Part shown: positions 45,441 to 56,827 of the stretch, one piece after another
Layout: every line of letters begins with the position of its first letter
Numbering within the stretch: the stretch's first letter is position 1
NCBI GenBank assembly: GCA_024305405.1
Contig: JAKNDB010000068.1
Location: 7,555,501 to 7,619,500 of the forward strand
Direction of reading: 5' to 3'
Length of the DNA stretch: 64,000 bases
From: Dirofilaria immitis
Lineage: Eukaryota; Nematoda; Chromadorea; Rhabditida; Onchocercidae
The notes under the pieces: model-generated
What the model was told of the DNA's origin: nothing
The model's input: only the letters and a program-made list of their open reading frames with translations
Databases searched by the model: none
Translations under genes and position numbers: made by a program

Positions 45441-47258
45441 TCACCTGAAATATTTCATTAACTTTTCAGCAAAATCTTTGCTGTGTTTGTCCGTGGTATT
45501 TGGATAAGCGCGTACAGGTCTTAATAAATTAAGAGCATTCTCAGTTTCAGTAAGCGAACAATGACCTGCGTATAAAAGACGGCAAAATCGGTTATTTTCA
45601 TATCCCAGCGCACTAAAATTAAGCAATCCCATAATTTTCAGTGGTGTAGAAATTTGGATTTGTAGACCAAATCTTATTTCTGAATTTCTTTCTAAATAGA
45701 CTAATTTTTCACAAGAATTTATTACTTATCTCCATCGTAGAAAACTAACTTTTTTCATTTCTCCTCAAAAACCACATTGCTGAGGGCTTTATTACTCGTA
45801 CATTGCTGCGATCTGGGCGACAATACCAACAAGTTGATATCTAAAGACTTTATAAAATCGAAACCCATTTTTCACAGATGAAATCCAAACTACCTTCTGT
45901 TTGAAATTAATATCATTCTTTCTTTTTGCCACCACATTTTGCTTATTCACATGAAATACTTCCTCCGTTACACTCGGTTTTGCGGTACATGCATGCACAC
46001 GAGTATCTTGTGCAAGCGGCGTTATACAGTCAGCGAGAAAATCAATTTCTATAATATCAGGCAAATTAACTCATTCAGAAAAAGAAGCCATGCCAAGGAT
46101 TTAAATTCAAACCATGAAATTGGTTTTCAAAGTAAATAAAAATTACTTGAATAAATACGATACTTCATCACTGTCACATGGCATTTGACATGGAGTTCAT
46201 TCCAAACTGCTTTTAATAAAAGTTCATGACCAAATCTGCCTGCAAATAATATATATATAGTTATCACATAAAATATATCCCGAAGATATTCTTCAAACTA
46301 ATAAGATTACACATAATGATAAGATTACAAATTTTGCTCACCACACCATATTAAAACTTTATTATTTGAATCTTTTTCCAACCATTCTTTCACCATCTTA
46401 ACAAAAAGCGCACAACTTTGTTTCAAAGCTGGTATATTTTCTGCCCCTCTTCGACAGAATGTATTATCAAAATAAAGTGCATCGAGACGTTTAAAACCAG
46501 AGCTGAAAAATAATATCAAAATAGCCAAATCACATTTCGAAAATTTTTTAAATTGCAACTTTTGTCTTTCAAACAGTTACAGATGATTCAAAAGATCTAC
46601 CTAGTGAATGGATCTTTAAGCATATCGCAAGCGATCCAATCATCTTTCGACAAACGACAGTCTCCTGTATACAGCAGTCTAAATCCATCATGGAATTCAA
46701 ACAGAATCCTAAACAGAATAACGACATGGAATTAAGAATACTGACCATGTGATTCGAATATAACTCTATAATCGACACAAGTTATTTGTAGCTTAAAAAT
46801 TACATAGCAGAGCCTGGAATATGTTGAGCATCCAAAAATGTAACATCGACTGATGATGATGGAAGCAATAATTCCTGTTTTTCGTTATTACAAATGGCAG
46901 TAATCGTGAATTTCTCACCATAATTTTTAGGCACAATATGCTCCTTAAACTTTTAGTTTCTTTGACAAAAATTTAAGAAATGAAACACGAATGGTAAGGA
47001 TCCACTTTAGGATTCAAGTTCATCTACTTGATAAACTACTCGTTAAAATTAAATTTAACTGCCTCCACATATCTTGCAAATTTTTAATGGCCAGTTGTTA
47101 GAATTTACTAAAAATCAAATTTTAGTTTTTTACCAGAAGCCTTGCATAGCAATTCTCTGAGCTGAGAAGGATTTTCGATATTCTGTGACAGTAGAATGCA
47201 GCAGTCTTGCTTTCTATTAATTCATAAAATTGATCGCTATCTAATCCTTGCATGTGGT
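45441..47258 (-). CDS. Artemis/SNM1-type metallo-beta-lactamase DNA nuclease
   Basis: Member of the MBL/beta-CASP nuclease family acting in DNA repair; residues favour Artemis (DCLRE1C) over Apollo or SNM1A. Minus-strand exons: 47258-47134 (DHMQGLDSDQFYELIES), about 46947-46804 (VDVTFLDAQHIPGSAM, equivalent to the DANHCPGxxM motif), 46708-46601 (FRLLYTGDCRLSKDDW, the metal-binding GDxR motif), 46502-46342 (YFDNTFCRRG and KMVKEWLEKDSNNKVLIWCG), 46239-46147, 46048-45894 (DTRVHACTAKPS), 45612-45441 (RLLYAGHCSLTETENALNLL, with the beta-CASP His, and RPVRAYPN). Joins among the last six exons keep frame. The N-terminal HxHxDH part is only half seen: the exon at 47258 supplies DH, while the likely preceding coding stretch near 47400-47340 reads CRFLLFAVHS without the first His and lacks a good donor. 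The start codon is not established. Confidence 0.8.
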
Positions 47259-48140
47259 CTGTCAAAAATTTATACATATATTTAACATTATAATTCATAT
47301 ACATGAAATCCAGATATAAAATTTCATCCGTAGGATTTGAGTGAACAGCAAAGAGTAAGAATCGACATATACGCATATCGTTTGTTTCTTTATCTGCATA
47401 AGTCAAGATCTGTATCATCAAAAACCTCTTTAATGATTTCATCCAACAGGTCAATTTAATATTAAAGAAAAAACAATCCATATTGGTTTAGATTAGAAAT
47501 CAAGATTCATCCGAGTAGTGAGCACGGTAAAAAATAATGACAAACTAGATATAGAGAATAAGAAAGTTCATTAAAAAGCGGGAACAACAGCGAAAAGAGG
47601 AACGGAGAAGGAATAGAACGAACCAGTATGGCAATGGGACAGAAAGAATGCGGAAGATTTCAGGTTGTCGAGACCGAATTGATCAACGGTTATCCAATTA
47701 CATTCATTGAATCGACCACAGAATGAATTCATTTCAGATCTAAAATAGTTCCAATAATAAGATTTCTTTAAATCACATAGATACTTTAAAAGAAAGGGAG
47801 ATCAAGTACAAATATAGGAAAGGTAGTTGTAACAAATATAGGAAAGGTAGTTGTAACAAATAGCATTATCTTCAAATTTTCATAGATACCTTTTTCGTAC
47901 TGTTGTAGACCGTTTGCACGAAGTTTAATCGAAATTCTAGAAAATTCGGTAGAGCGAACTGTTAAATGTTGGGGAGGGGAAGGGTGTGGATGTTTATATT
48001 ATTTGTGCTGTTTGTTTTTTTCTTTTCCACGAGTATTTCTCAACATTCTGGTTCACTGTTTTATAAGCCAATATTAGGTTTTATTTTATGCAAATTAAAC
48101 AACGCTATGTTATATTTATTAGATGCAGCAGTTGCATTTA
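47259..48140. other. Divergent region between the nuclease gene and rsp-3 copy 1
   Basis: It contains the unresolved 5-prime exon(s) of the minus-strand nuclease gene (about 47340-47480), the 24-bp tandem repeat at 47808-47855, and the upstream region of rsp-3 copy 1, ending in a candidate trans-splice acceptor GCATTTAG at 48141. Confidence 0.45.
47808..47855. repeat. 24-bp perfect tandem duplication
   Basis: A 24-base unit, ACAAATATAGGAAAGGTAGT plus TGTA, occurs twice without spacer (47808-47831 and 47832-47855), followed by a short partial third start (ACAAATA). It lies upstream of rsp-3 copy 1 in the divergent promoter region. A regulatory role is possible but unsupported. Confidence 0.85.
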
Positions 48141-48152
48141 GATTGGTAATAT

Positions 48153-49398
48153 ATGGCTGGAAGACGCGATTGTCGTGTGTTTGTAGGCAATTTACCAAGC
48201 GACGTGAAACAGCGAGATTTGGAAGATATTTTCTACAGGTATGGACGCATCAATTTCATCGATATAAAGTTTACGAGGGATGTGCCATTTGCATTTATTG
48301 AATTCGATGATCCCAGGTAACTACTTTTTTGCTGATGTAAACAGAAATAATTAAGCAGTAACAACATGCATCTTATTTTCTGTCATTACTGTATTGCGAA
48401 ATACGTTTTTCAGTTTTCGGTAAAACGGAAACACATAAAGTTCACTCATGAACTAACATGAATGCAATTAGGATTGCGAAGATCGTTCGTTTAAGAATTT
48501 CATTTTAGCATTAGATCATTAAAATCAGGGAGGCTTGAAAAGCGAAACACTAAAAGGGAAGAATTGTAGAGATGCTCGAGATGCTGTCCATGGTCGAGAT
48601 GGGTACGATTTTGATGGTTGTCGCATCCGAGTTGAATTAACTCGAGGTGTTGGTCCACGTGGTCCCGGTGGTCGTCCATTGTATGGGCCGGATCCACGAT
48701 CGCCGAGACGTGGACCGCCTCCTCGGCGAATTGGCCATCGTGTTATAATCTCAGGCCTCCCTGATACTGGCTCCTGGCAAGACCTTAAAGTGAGACTTTC
48801 TTTTATATAGTCTAAAGAAAAGAAATTTTTCTTAGCTCATGTAAAATAATTTCAGGGATTTATCTTTCGAGAATTTGCTTTAAAGTTTTGGTAGATTATT
48901 TTAGGACCATATGCGTGATGCTGGTGAAATATGCTATGCAGATGTTTTTCGAGATGGTACTGGTGTTGTTGAATACACAAATTATGAGGACATGAAATAT
49001 GCCCTTCGAAAGCTGGACGATACAAAATTCAAATCACACGAGGTAATAACAGCAGCACTGTATTTAACAATATGAAGTGAAATTCCTACGATATCTTGGA
49101 ATGTACTAGGATATTTTTAGGAGAAGTAACGTATATTAAAGTCAGAGAAGCAAATACTGCCAGTCCAAACCGTTTCCGATCACGCTCACACACACCACGC
49201 AAAACGCGATCGTCACCAAAATATAGTCCTACACGTTCTGCATCAAGAAGCCGTTCTCGTTCCGTATACTCTCGTTCTCATATTTGTACATCTTTTGTTC
49301 GACGTTCTGTTTCTCCAGCACATTCATCTTATTCGCGATCTCCTTCCAGAACAAAATCAAAAACTCGTTCTCGTTCTCGCTCTGGATCGCGTTACTGA
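48153..49398 (+). CDS. rsp-3: SRSF1 (SF2/ASF)-type SR splicing factor, copy 1
   Basis: Nuclear SR protein that binds exonic enhancers and promotes splice-site choice. Exons: 48153-48316, 48570-48789, 48905-49042, 49121-49398. RRM1 begins [20 protein letters not shown] and continues [17 protein letters not shown]; a Gly/Arg/Pro linker follows ([16 protein letters not shown], then [10 protein letters not shown]). The second, pseudo-RRM carries the invariant SWQDLKD heptapeptide, then [17 protein letters not shown]. The tail is an RS domain, less regular than in the neighbouring paralogue and interrupted by [16 protein letters not shown]. After the third intron one G is missing at 49120-49121: with GGG the join reads [11 protein letters not shown], as in copy 2. 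As written, translation would stop three codons into the exon and lose the RS domain. Residue differences from copy 2 are spread over the protein, so it is a true paralogue. Confidence 0.93.
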
Positions 49399-51459
49399 AT
49401 AGTAGCGGCGTCGGACTGAATATCTGCACTGAGTATGCGTTGTTTAAACTTGTTTACGACTCCATTTCTTTCACTTAATGATAGCAAATCATAATTCTCA
49501 GTGGAAACAGCTTATGCTGACATATATGTTGTCTGCTCGAGCTTATAGTTCATAAAAATTTTTTGTTTTTTCGCTATTGATTTAGTCCTGAATACTTCTT
49601 TGTAATCTTCCTAAAATTTTTTCTTCTTTATACTGTCAATTTCAGAGAAAGATTTATCGTTTTTATTCTCATATTATTAAAGCATGTATTCTAGCATTTA
49701 CTCAAACTACCAATCTGTTATGGTGCAATAGATCGTTTGGATTGTTTTTCGAAGGAGAATTAATTTCAGGCTATCTGTTTGATTGCTTTGCTGTTTTGAA
49801 AATATAAAATAAAATTAATTTCTTCAATTGATTCAAATGATTTCCTTTCTGTATTGTTAAAAATATAACAAATGCTCGAATTTTTCAAATTTCAGTGACG
49901 AGCGATCTATAAACGAGCGAATTTTCAATATAAAGTCTTTCCATTTAATAATCACTCAAGATTCGAAGCGAGGAACCGAGTATTCGATTTCGAATCACTA
50001 GCTGTTCGACTCAACTATAATAGAGAGGGAATGTTTTGGGTTCAGTAGTGAGTCGATTATATCGATTTGAAAGTGAACTGTTTCATTAGAGGTCCATGTA
50101 AATAGAGTTTAACATTCGCAGATTTATGATGTATCTACGAAATTTAAGAAATGATGGAAGCTATGTGAAATTGTACTGATCATCCTGTCATAGTGTATTA
50201 ATACATGGCTTTTAATTTTGTGTACAATGGTTTAAACATGTATTGTTTCTTTTGTTGTCAAGTAAATTCGTATGGTGTTGTTGTAGATCTGACTAGTATA
50301 ATACCGATAGTTTGCTGGTCTTCGAAATGATTGAAGTATACTTAAATTCTGATGCATACTTTGCACTCTCTTGCATCAGTCGATGAGTTGCATCGATAAA
50401 TTAGGTATTGTTATATCACTGTATGCTCTAGTATAAAGGTAAAACTAGATTTTCTTGGAAACTGGGCATTAACAAATTCGACAGTCGTATCAGCTATGAG
50501 AGGTGTCAAAAATAAGTATTGCTATTAATTGTAAAGGGGTTAATTCTATTTCTATTCCTGTTATAAGGATGGATTGCAATTTAACTTGAATTCTGATTAG
50601 TTCAACTAATTTTTATAACTATGTTTTTGTGATACTGTAAAAAAGTAGCGAACATCAGTTATTCAGCAGGTTGACTTATTGGGTATAATTTGTCGCTGTT
50701 CTGATCATTTTCCTTCAAAATTAGAAAATTTACTCACATAAAATTATAGGGATTAGTCTTACCGACTGTTTTATATGATTTATGTAGTTTGTTGTTTGCT
50801 AGTGGGAGTAAAATTGTTGAAGTAAGGAGTATGATAAAGGTCGTATGATGAAGATCATATAATTTGATGTCATGCCTATATCGCTAGGAATTGCGTTGTC
50901 ATTATGGTAATGTTTTAGTTTCTGCTAAATAAGGAAATGTCACAGTAGAATAATGGTTCTAAATTGCTGCTGGGGGCGTTAGTCGTTAGTCTGGTATTGT
51001 GCTGTTCTTTTCGAACGCACCCTTTGATTTTGAATTCCCCTTCCAGCAAATTAGTTGAATATCGATTACGGAGGAGAATATGTATGCGTGCGTATGTGTA
51101 TGTGTATGCATAACTGCGTTAGAAGTGTGCATGCTGGCTGGTTGATACGATTAGTTGAGTAGCTGGGGTGTGCATAGCTGCGTTAGGAGATGCATGTTGG
51201 GCTGGTTGGTATGATTAGTTGAGTAGCTTGGGGAGGGTTTCCATATAGAAGAAGTAAGATGGTCAATGTTCCAGCGTTCGTTTTGTTTGAAGTAATCTTT
51301 TTTGTTATGCTCAGATTACAAGAGCATTATGCAGTTGCATATAATGAGCTCTGTGCACTTCTCATGCGTCGTATTACATCGCTCTTGCTGATTCCAATAA
51401 TGTGAAGCAAAGTGTGAGGTACAAAATCTTGTTTTATATTTCTAAATTTGCTGTTGCAG
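49399..51459. other. Spacer between the two SRSF1 paralogues
   Basis: About 2 kb with no gene recognised. It presumably includes the 3-prime UTR of copy 1 and the upstream region of copy 2, with a 64-bp imperfect tandem duplication at 51107-51234. It ends at a candidate trans-splice acceptor (TGTTGCAG, ending 51459). Confidence 0.45.
51107..51234. repeat. 64-bp imperfect tandem duplication upstream of rsp-3 copy 2
   Basis: Two units of 64 bases (51107-51170 and 51171-51234) share TGCATA-CTGCGTTAG, CTGGTTG-TA-GATTAGT and GTTGAGTAGCT with a scatter of substitutions. A TGTATG/TGCGTATG-rich stretch precedes them. The position, about 250-370 bases upstream of the rsp-3 copy 2 start, makes a promoter-element duplication possible. 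Confidence 0.75.
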
Positions 51460-51475
51460 CTAAGTTGAAGCAAAC

Positions 51476-52504
51476 ATGGCCGGTCGTCGCGACTGTCGCG
51501 TATACATTGGCAATCTTCCACCTGATATTAGACAGCGTGATTTGGAAGACTTATTTTACAAATATGGTCATATCAATTTCATCGATGTCAAACTTACACG
51601 TGGAGCACCTTTCGCTTTCATCGAGTTTGATGATCCACGGTTTGTCTTTTGCTATGTAAAAAAACTGTCATATGTTGATACTGCAGAATACAGTAGCAAT
51701 AGCTTACTGCTAAATTAATATTTATTTTCTTAATTTTTTTCATTGCAGTGATGCGCGAGATGCTATACGTGGACGCGATGGTTATGAGTTAGATGGTTGC
51801 CGGATCAGAGTTGAGATGACTCGCGGAGTTGGTCCCCGCGGTCCAGGTGGTCGTCCACTTTATGGCCCTGATCGTGGGGAACGTGATCGAAGACCACCGC
51901 CTCCTCGTGGTCCTCCACGTCGCAGTGGATATCGTGTTCTAGTAACTGGACTTCCAGTGACGGGCTCTTGGCAAGATTTAAAGGTAAGGTCTTGTATCTA
52001 AGAATTAAACGCGTACTCAGAAAGAGAGATGACTACTTGTTATTATCCAGGATCATATGCGCGAAGCTGGTGACATTTGTTACGCAGATGTTTTCAAGGA
52101 TGGAACAGGTGTCGTTGAATATACCAGACAAGATGATATGAAATATGCAATCAAAAAACTTGATGACACGAAGTTCAAGTCTCATGAGGTAAATCTCACT
52201 CAAGTATTGTTCGAAAGCCTCATCAAATGTATATCCCATAACGGTTAAAATCTATTTGTTTTATCATTACCTCTAAATGCTTCCATTAAATAATTCTGCA
52301 TGTTATTATCAAAGTAATATATTTCAGGGTGAAACATCTTACATTCGGGTAAAGGAAGCAGCAATCGATGATCGTTATAGGTCGCGTTCACGATCTCCTC
52401 GTGGTTCGCCGAAGTACAGCCCAAAATCGGCTTCTCGTTCGCGATCTCGTTCGCCGATACATTCCGCATCACCTGCGCGATCCTCTCGCTCACGTTCACA
52501 ATAA
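51476..52504 (+). CDS. rsp-3: SRSF1 (SF2/ASF)-type SR splicing factor, copy 2
   Basis: Second SRSF1 paralogue. Exons: 51476-51639, 51749-51983, 52051-52188, 52328-52504 (TAA), with the same four-exon layout and intron phases as copy 1. RRM1 begins [20 protein letters not shown]; the linker is [16 protein letters not shown], then [13 protein letters not shown]. The pseudo-RRM has [20 protein letters not shown], and the tail is a regular RS domain ([20 protein letters not shown], then [12 protein letters not shown]). All joins keep frame with no correction. This copy looks closer to the canonical protein than copy 1. A trans-splice acceptor candidate lies 16 bases before the ATG. Confidence 0.96.
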
Positions 52505-53094
52505 AGATGTATGGATCATCGAAGATTTTTTATCGTTGTTATTTGGGAATTTCAATTATTAATTGTTGCCTTTTTAGTAATCGTTTTTATTGCACTCTTT
52601 TGAAGATTTCAAATAACACTTCCGGATTTTAAAGAGAATCTCTTCTGCTAGTGATTCTTGCCATGATGACAGTATAAAACTTATAAATGCAGTAAAATTT
52701 ACAGTGGCAGGCAGAAGAGATTGAAGATATAAGATTGATGTGATGCTTTAGTATGTTTGATATAGTAATAGCTACGTGTTGCTTTAAGGTATCTGATCAT
52801 ACATTCAGAGTGTATATGAGAGTGTCCTGATTGTCTTTGAAAAGAGGAAATCTCTTTGCTGCGAATCATTCGTTTTTCGTTGGATTGTTTACAGTAATCT
52901 CATTATTACGCGCATTCATTTATTCAAGAAGAGAGTTTATTTTTCAGTGATGCACTGTTTTTGATTTCGGCATGCTTGTCATCGACTTCTAGCATTGAGA
53001 TGCGTCCAGAATTTAATAAATTTTTGTATTTCATCTTTATTACATTATTCGTAGCATCCATTTACTGGCAGTGATTCTATTTTTGTTTTTTCAG

Positions 53095-53373
53095 TGACGC
53101 CTCAGCAAACACTGTTTATGTGAGGATATTGATAGGGATAATCAACGACCACTACATTCTATTCAACCAAACCAACAGAATGTGTCTAATGCGACGCCAA
53201 ATTTACGCCTCTCAAACAAATCATTTCCGGGACTTTATATCAAAAACAATGTGGAGGGAATGGCCTCGATTAGTACACCAACGAGTGCGTCAACTTCTCC
53301 CGAATCCCCGATCCCGGATTTATTGGCAGTTTTGTGCAACGCACTATGGGAGTGTTTGGCAGCGAAACGATAG
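53095..53373 (+). CDS. Unassigned terminal-exon-like open frame
   Basis: A strong acceptor (TTTTTTCAG ending 53094) leads into DNA that is open for a long way in two plus-strand frames and one minus-strand frame, and is more GC-rich than its surroundings. The frame ending at TAG 53373 has the most protein-like composition: LCEDIDRDNQRPLHSIQPNQ, then NVEGMASISTPTSASTSPES and DLLAVLCNALWECLAAKR. I do not recognise a family. The second frame (stop at 53428) would join in phase with the end of rsp-3 copy 2 exon 1, as an alternative terminal exon. No start codon or upstream exon is assigned. Confidence 0.35.
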
Positions 53374-53429
53374 GCTTTCGTCTCGAGTCTTCTCGAAACG
53401 ATTTGTGGGCCCCGATAAGTTTTATTGAC

Positions 53430-56400
53430 ACTTGGGATTGACATGGAATGGATCACTTGCAAATCTTTGGAATTAGTTTTATCCGAGACCCCAAAGTAGC
53501 GTTTTTATCCATGGGTTCGAAATAGAGTAAAGAAGTGTTGCTCCATAAGCAATTCTTTTTAGTCCTGCTGTATACACTACGTCGAAAATATACAATTTTT
53601 TTTCCTTTTTTTTTGGGAGGGAGGGTTTTTTTCAGGTGTGCTGGTATGGGTTTTGAACGAATCAGATAACCAGATATAATGAGATGCAAGAGCGACAGAT
53701 GAAGTATCTGGATTTATCATTTACATAAATACTGGTATTTCTAAATATCTCCGATATTTCATATTTGATTTGTTCTGCCATGGTATACATTGGTTTGGCT
53801 AAATCGCTAATTCCACCATGCATATAAAGCTTTTTCAATTTATTTGACTTTGTTTTACGTTCAAATTCGTCAGGAATGCAACCAGAATCATTTAAGAAAT
53901 GTTTTGTGCTGGTCAGTTTCTTCCACACCATTGCGTTTATTAGAGAAAGTGGATTCATTTACAATGATCGAAAGTTCTATAAATTTCTCCGAAAACTTTA
54001 TTCTCAAATTAATTGATGCAAAATTTCTCATTTGAAAGATTATGTATAAGAGTTTTACAAGCCGTATTCGTGGGATTAAGATGCGAATGATATCTAGAAT
54101 TATATTTTGAGCTCCACCTAAAAAGCTGAAGATAGTAAATTTAGGGGATGAGCAAAAGTGAAAGCCATTAGTAATCTTAATTTTGGCTTGAAAAATAAGA
54201 AAATGTGGTGGAATTCACTGCATGAACATGAAAATACTGCTACGATTTTATTATAGCTTGGTTTTCTTATATCATTGTGCAACTGTGCCGTATGGCATAG
54301 TATTGTTTCTACAGAAAGGAATACTTAGCTGTGCCGTTTTTAAAGAATGATATTTCGATTCTCGATATTTATACAAATAAAAATCCCATCAATTATATCT
54401 TTATTAGAGTTCTTGACTTCTTGACTCGTTAGGGAGATGTATTAAAGTATACTAATTTCTAGATATTAATTTTACTGCGAATTTTTCAAAGAATAAGGAA
54501 TGATCATTATTCTTAATATACTGCAAAGAATTGGATGGAACAACTGGAAATAAATCAATGGCATTTTCGAAGTTTTTTACCGCCACTTGTTTTGGGAAAT
54601 CTTTAAGATATGGCTTTATGTCTTATAAATTTTTTCCTAAGAGACTGCATTTCCTTTGCTAGAAATGTCTTCAAGTTGTTTTACGAATGGTTGAATTGAT
54701 GACATCCCATTGTTAGAGAGAAAAAGTATAGTAAAGATGAGGTAAAGGTATCTGAAATTTATGTTTGTCACGAAAACCGATAATATTTTATAACTATAAA
54801 TAAAATATTGTATTTCTAAGTAATTACATAATCAAAATTCCTTATTGATTAATCATTGTAATAGATATAAAAGAATGTCTACAGTTTTAGCAATTTCCAC
54901 CATAAAAACTGTTCCATATATGTTCATCTAAACATACTTTCCTAATCTCAAATGACACTAATCTAAATGTTCTATTCAAATGTTCAGCCTTCTAATCCCA
55001 TTCATCATTTCTTTGTTAAAAACTTTCTTCCTCATTCTTTTTACTTAATTATTTCAATATCAACACACAATTTGTAACAAAAAAGCCTTATATAAAGACA
55101 CTGAAAATAAACAAAATATAAAAGCAATTTGGGACAATATTTATTGGCGCTAATTTCTGACATTCTTCCGCTCATTTTATTCAATTATTAATCTGTTACT
55201 CGTCTCAGTTAAATATCAAAACAATACTACCTTGACAGTTTTCTCTGATAAAGAATAAATCCTCATATAAAGTTGCCCTTACATAATTAATTTACCAATC
55301 AAAAAATTTTCACGACATTATCATCCAATTTGTGTAGATCCTTTTCGCTGTATCGCAAAATATGAATTAGGCATGAATTCATTTTGCAAACGCAAAATGA
55401 TGCACGTTGATCATAACACACTCAAATTATCCATTTCGAACAACTGTACAGGGCAGTAATGGAAAAACAGTAGTCGACCTTCATGAAAGTCTGATTTTCC
55501 TAGCCATAAAGTTATCACAATAGGAAAAATTGAAAATTTGACAAAATTAGAGATGGAAACTGCAGTTTACATTTAGCTGGAAAATTTATATTTTTTGAAA
55601 AATTCCAGTTTATATTTTGCTGAAATTTATATTTTGAAACGTATTAAGTGACTTTTCAATTAATAAAAAATCTTTCCCAGAAAAATGGAATTTGCCTATT
55701 ACTTTATTTATGTCCAAATACAGTTTAGCAAAACCCATGTCGAATTCTAAAGTTCATGTCAAAATCTTTATGAACAGGAAATATGTTTTGCTTAAGATGT
55801 TCTAAATCATTAAAAAAGAAAGACTGTATCGAGATAGTAGAAGAGTGTTATCTAACCCGCTCTTAAAAATACTGGTCCGTTATTAACAGAGAATATCTAA
55901 TCTTTGAATTAGTATTCTTAACAGAGAATATCTAATCTTTGAATTAGTATTCATGTACAAAAACTAAACAGTTATTGAGTACCAGCATCATCGAGATCAT
56001 GTAGCACGAATGATTATACGAATAGGAGATATTCAATTCTTTAATACTTGTTAAATAGTTAGACAGTTGAAACTGGCGTACTGTTCTTACTTATTCTCTT
56101 AGTGTGCGGTTGCATATTTCTTGATAAAATAACTGCTACCGTTATGTTGCTCAGTTTGTTTAAAATTAGTGAGAATTATGAGCTTATTTATTGGTGTTTG
56201 GAAATTGATCTTTTATTTTTCTTTCCATCTTATTTGATTGCCATTTTTGAATTAAATTAATTAATGTCTTCATCGTAATCGTGACATATCATTCAATAGG
56301 AATAATTTCATTATTCTGCTTAGAGTTAATTTGTTTAATACTTTCATCTGCATTCAAATTTACCATCAAAATTTAATTTCGAGATGTGAACCAAAATTGT

Positions 56401-56810
56401 TGTGATAGACAAAGGATAACCGGTCATTTGCTTGGAATATGGCTAAATATTCACAAGAAATATATTAAACCAATTGAAATCAGTAGGAATATTATTACAT
56501 CGAAATTGTCTTTCCAAATCAGTGCAAAACACAATTATTATAAATCATTGGTAATGAAGAATTTGATTTTCTTTAGCAGATTTGTCAAAAGATTTCGTTA
56601 AAATTAATTAGAATTTTGAAAACAATAAGTTTTAGAAAAACAATAAGTTTTGTGAAAAAAATTTTTATTTTTATAAAAATATATTTACAAATTAAATGCG
56701 CTGCATAAAATTCTATTGTTTGAAAGTTTCGTTGTTCCGAATATCTCATTCTAGCAATATATCATATCATTAAAAATGAATAACTTCGGTAAATGATTCA
56801 AAAATTTGTT
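53430..56810. other. Intergenic region upstream of clpX
   Basis: About 3.4 kb of AT-rich sequence with no exon chain on either strand. It contains a 35-bp tandem duplication (55883-55952) and, near 56620-56655, a short doubled ACAATAAGTTTT motif. Confidence 0.45.
55883..55952. repeat. 35-bp perfect tandem duplication
   Basis: The unit begins TTAACAGAGAATATCTAATC and ends TTAGTATTC. Copies lie at 55883-55917 and 55918-55952 with no differences. No function is apparent, and it could be a recent slippage product or an assembly duplication. Confidence 0.85.
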
Positions 56811-56827
56811 GAATTCAGACGAAAGTG

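Noticed and set aside
47122..47481. The 119-codon minus-strand frame as a separate gene
   Set aside because: Its 3-prime half (DHMQGLDSDQ onward) follows a TTTTTGACAG acceptor and is an exon of the Artemis-like gene; the 5-prime part is mostly intron read-through.
53235..53462. Minus-strand 75-codon frame as a gene
   Set aside because: No splice sites, start context or family resemblance; it is most likely a shadow of the plus-strand coding region.
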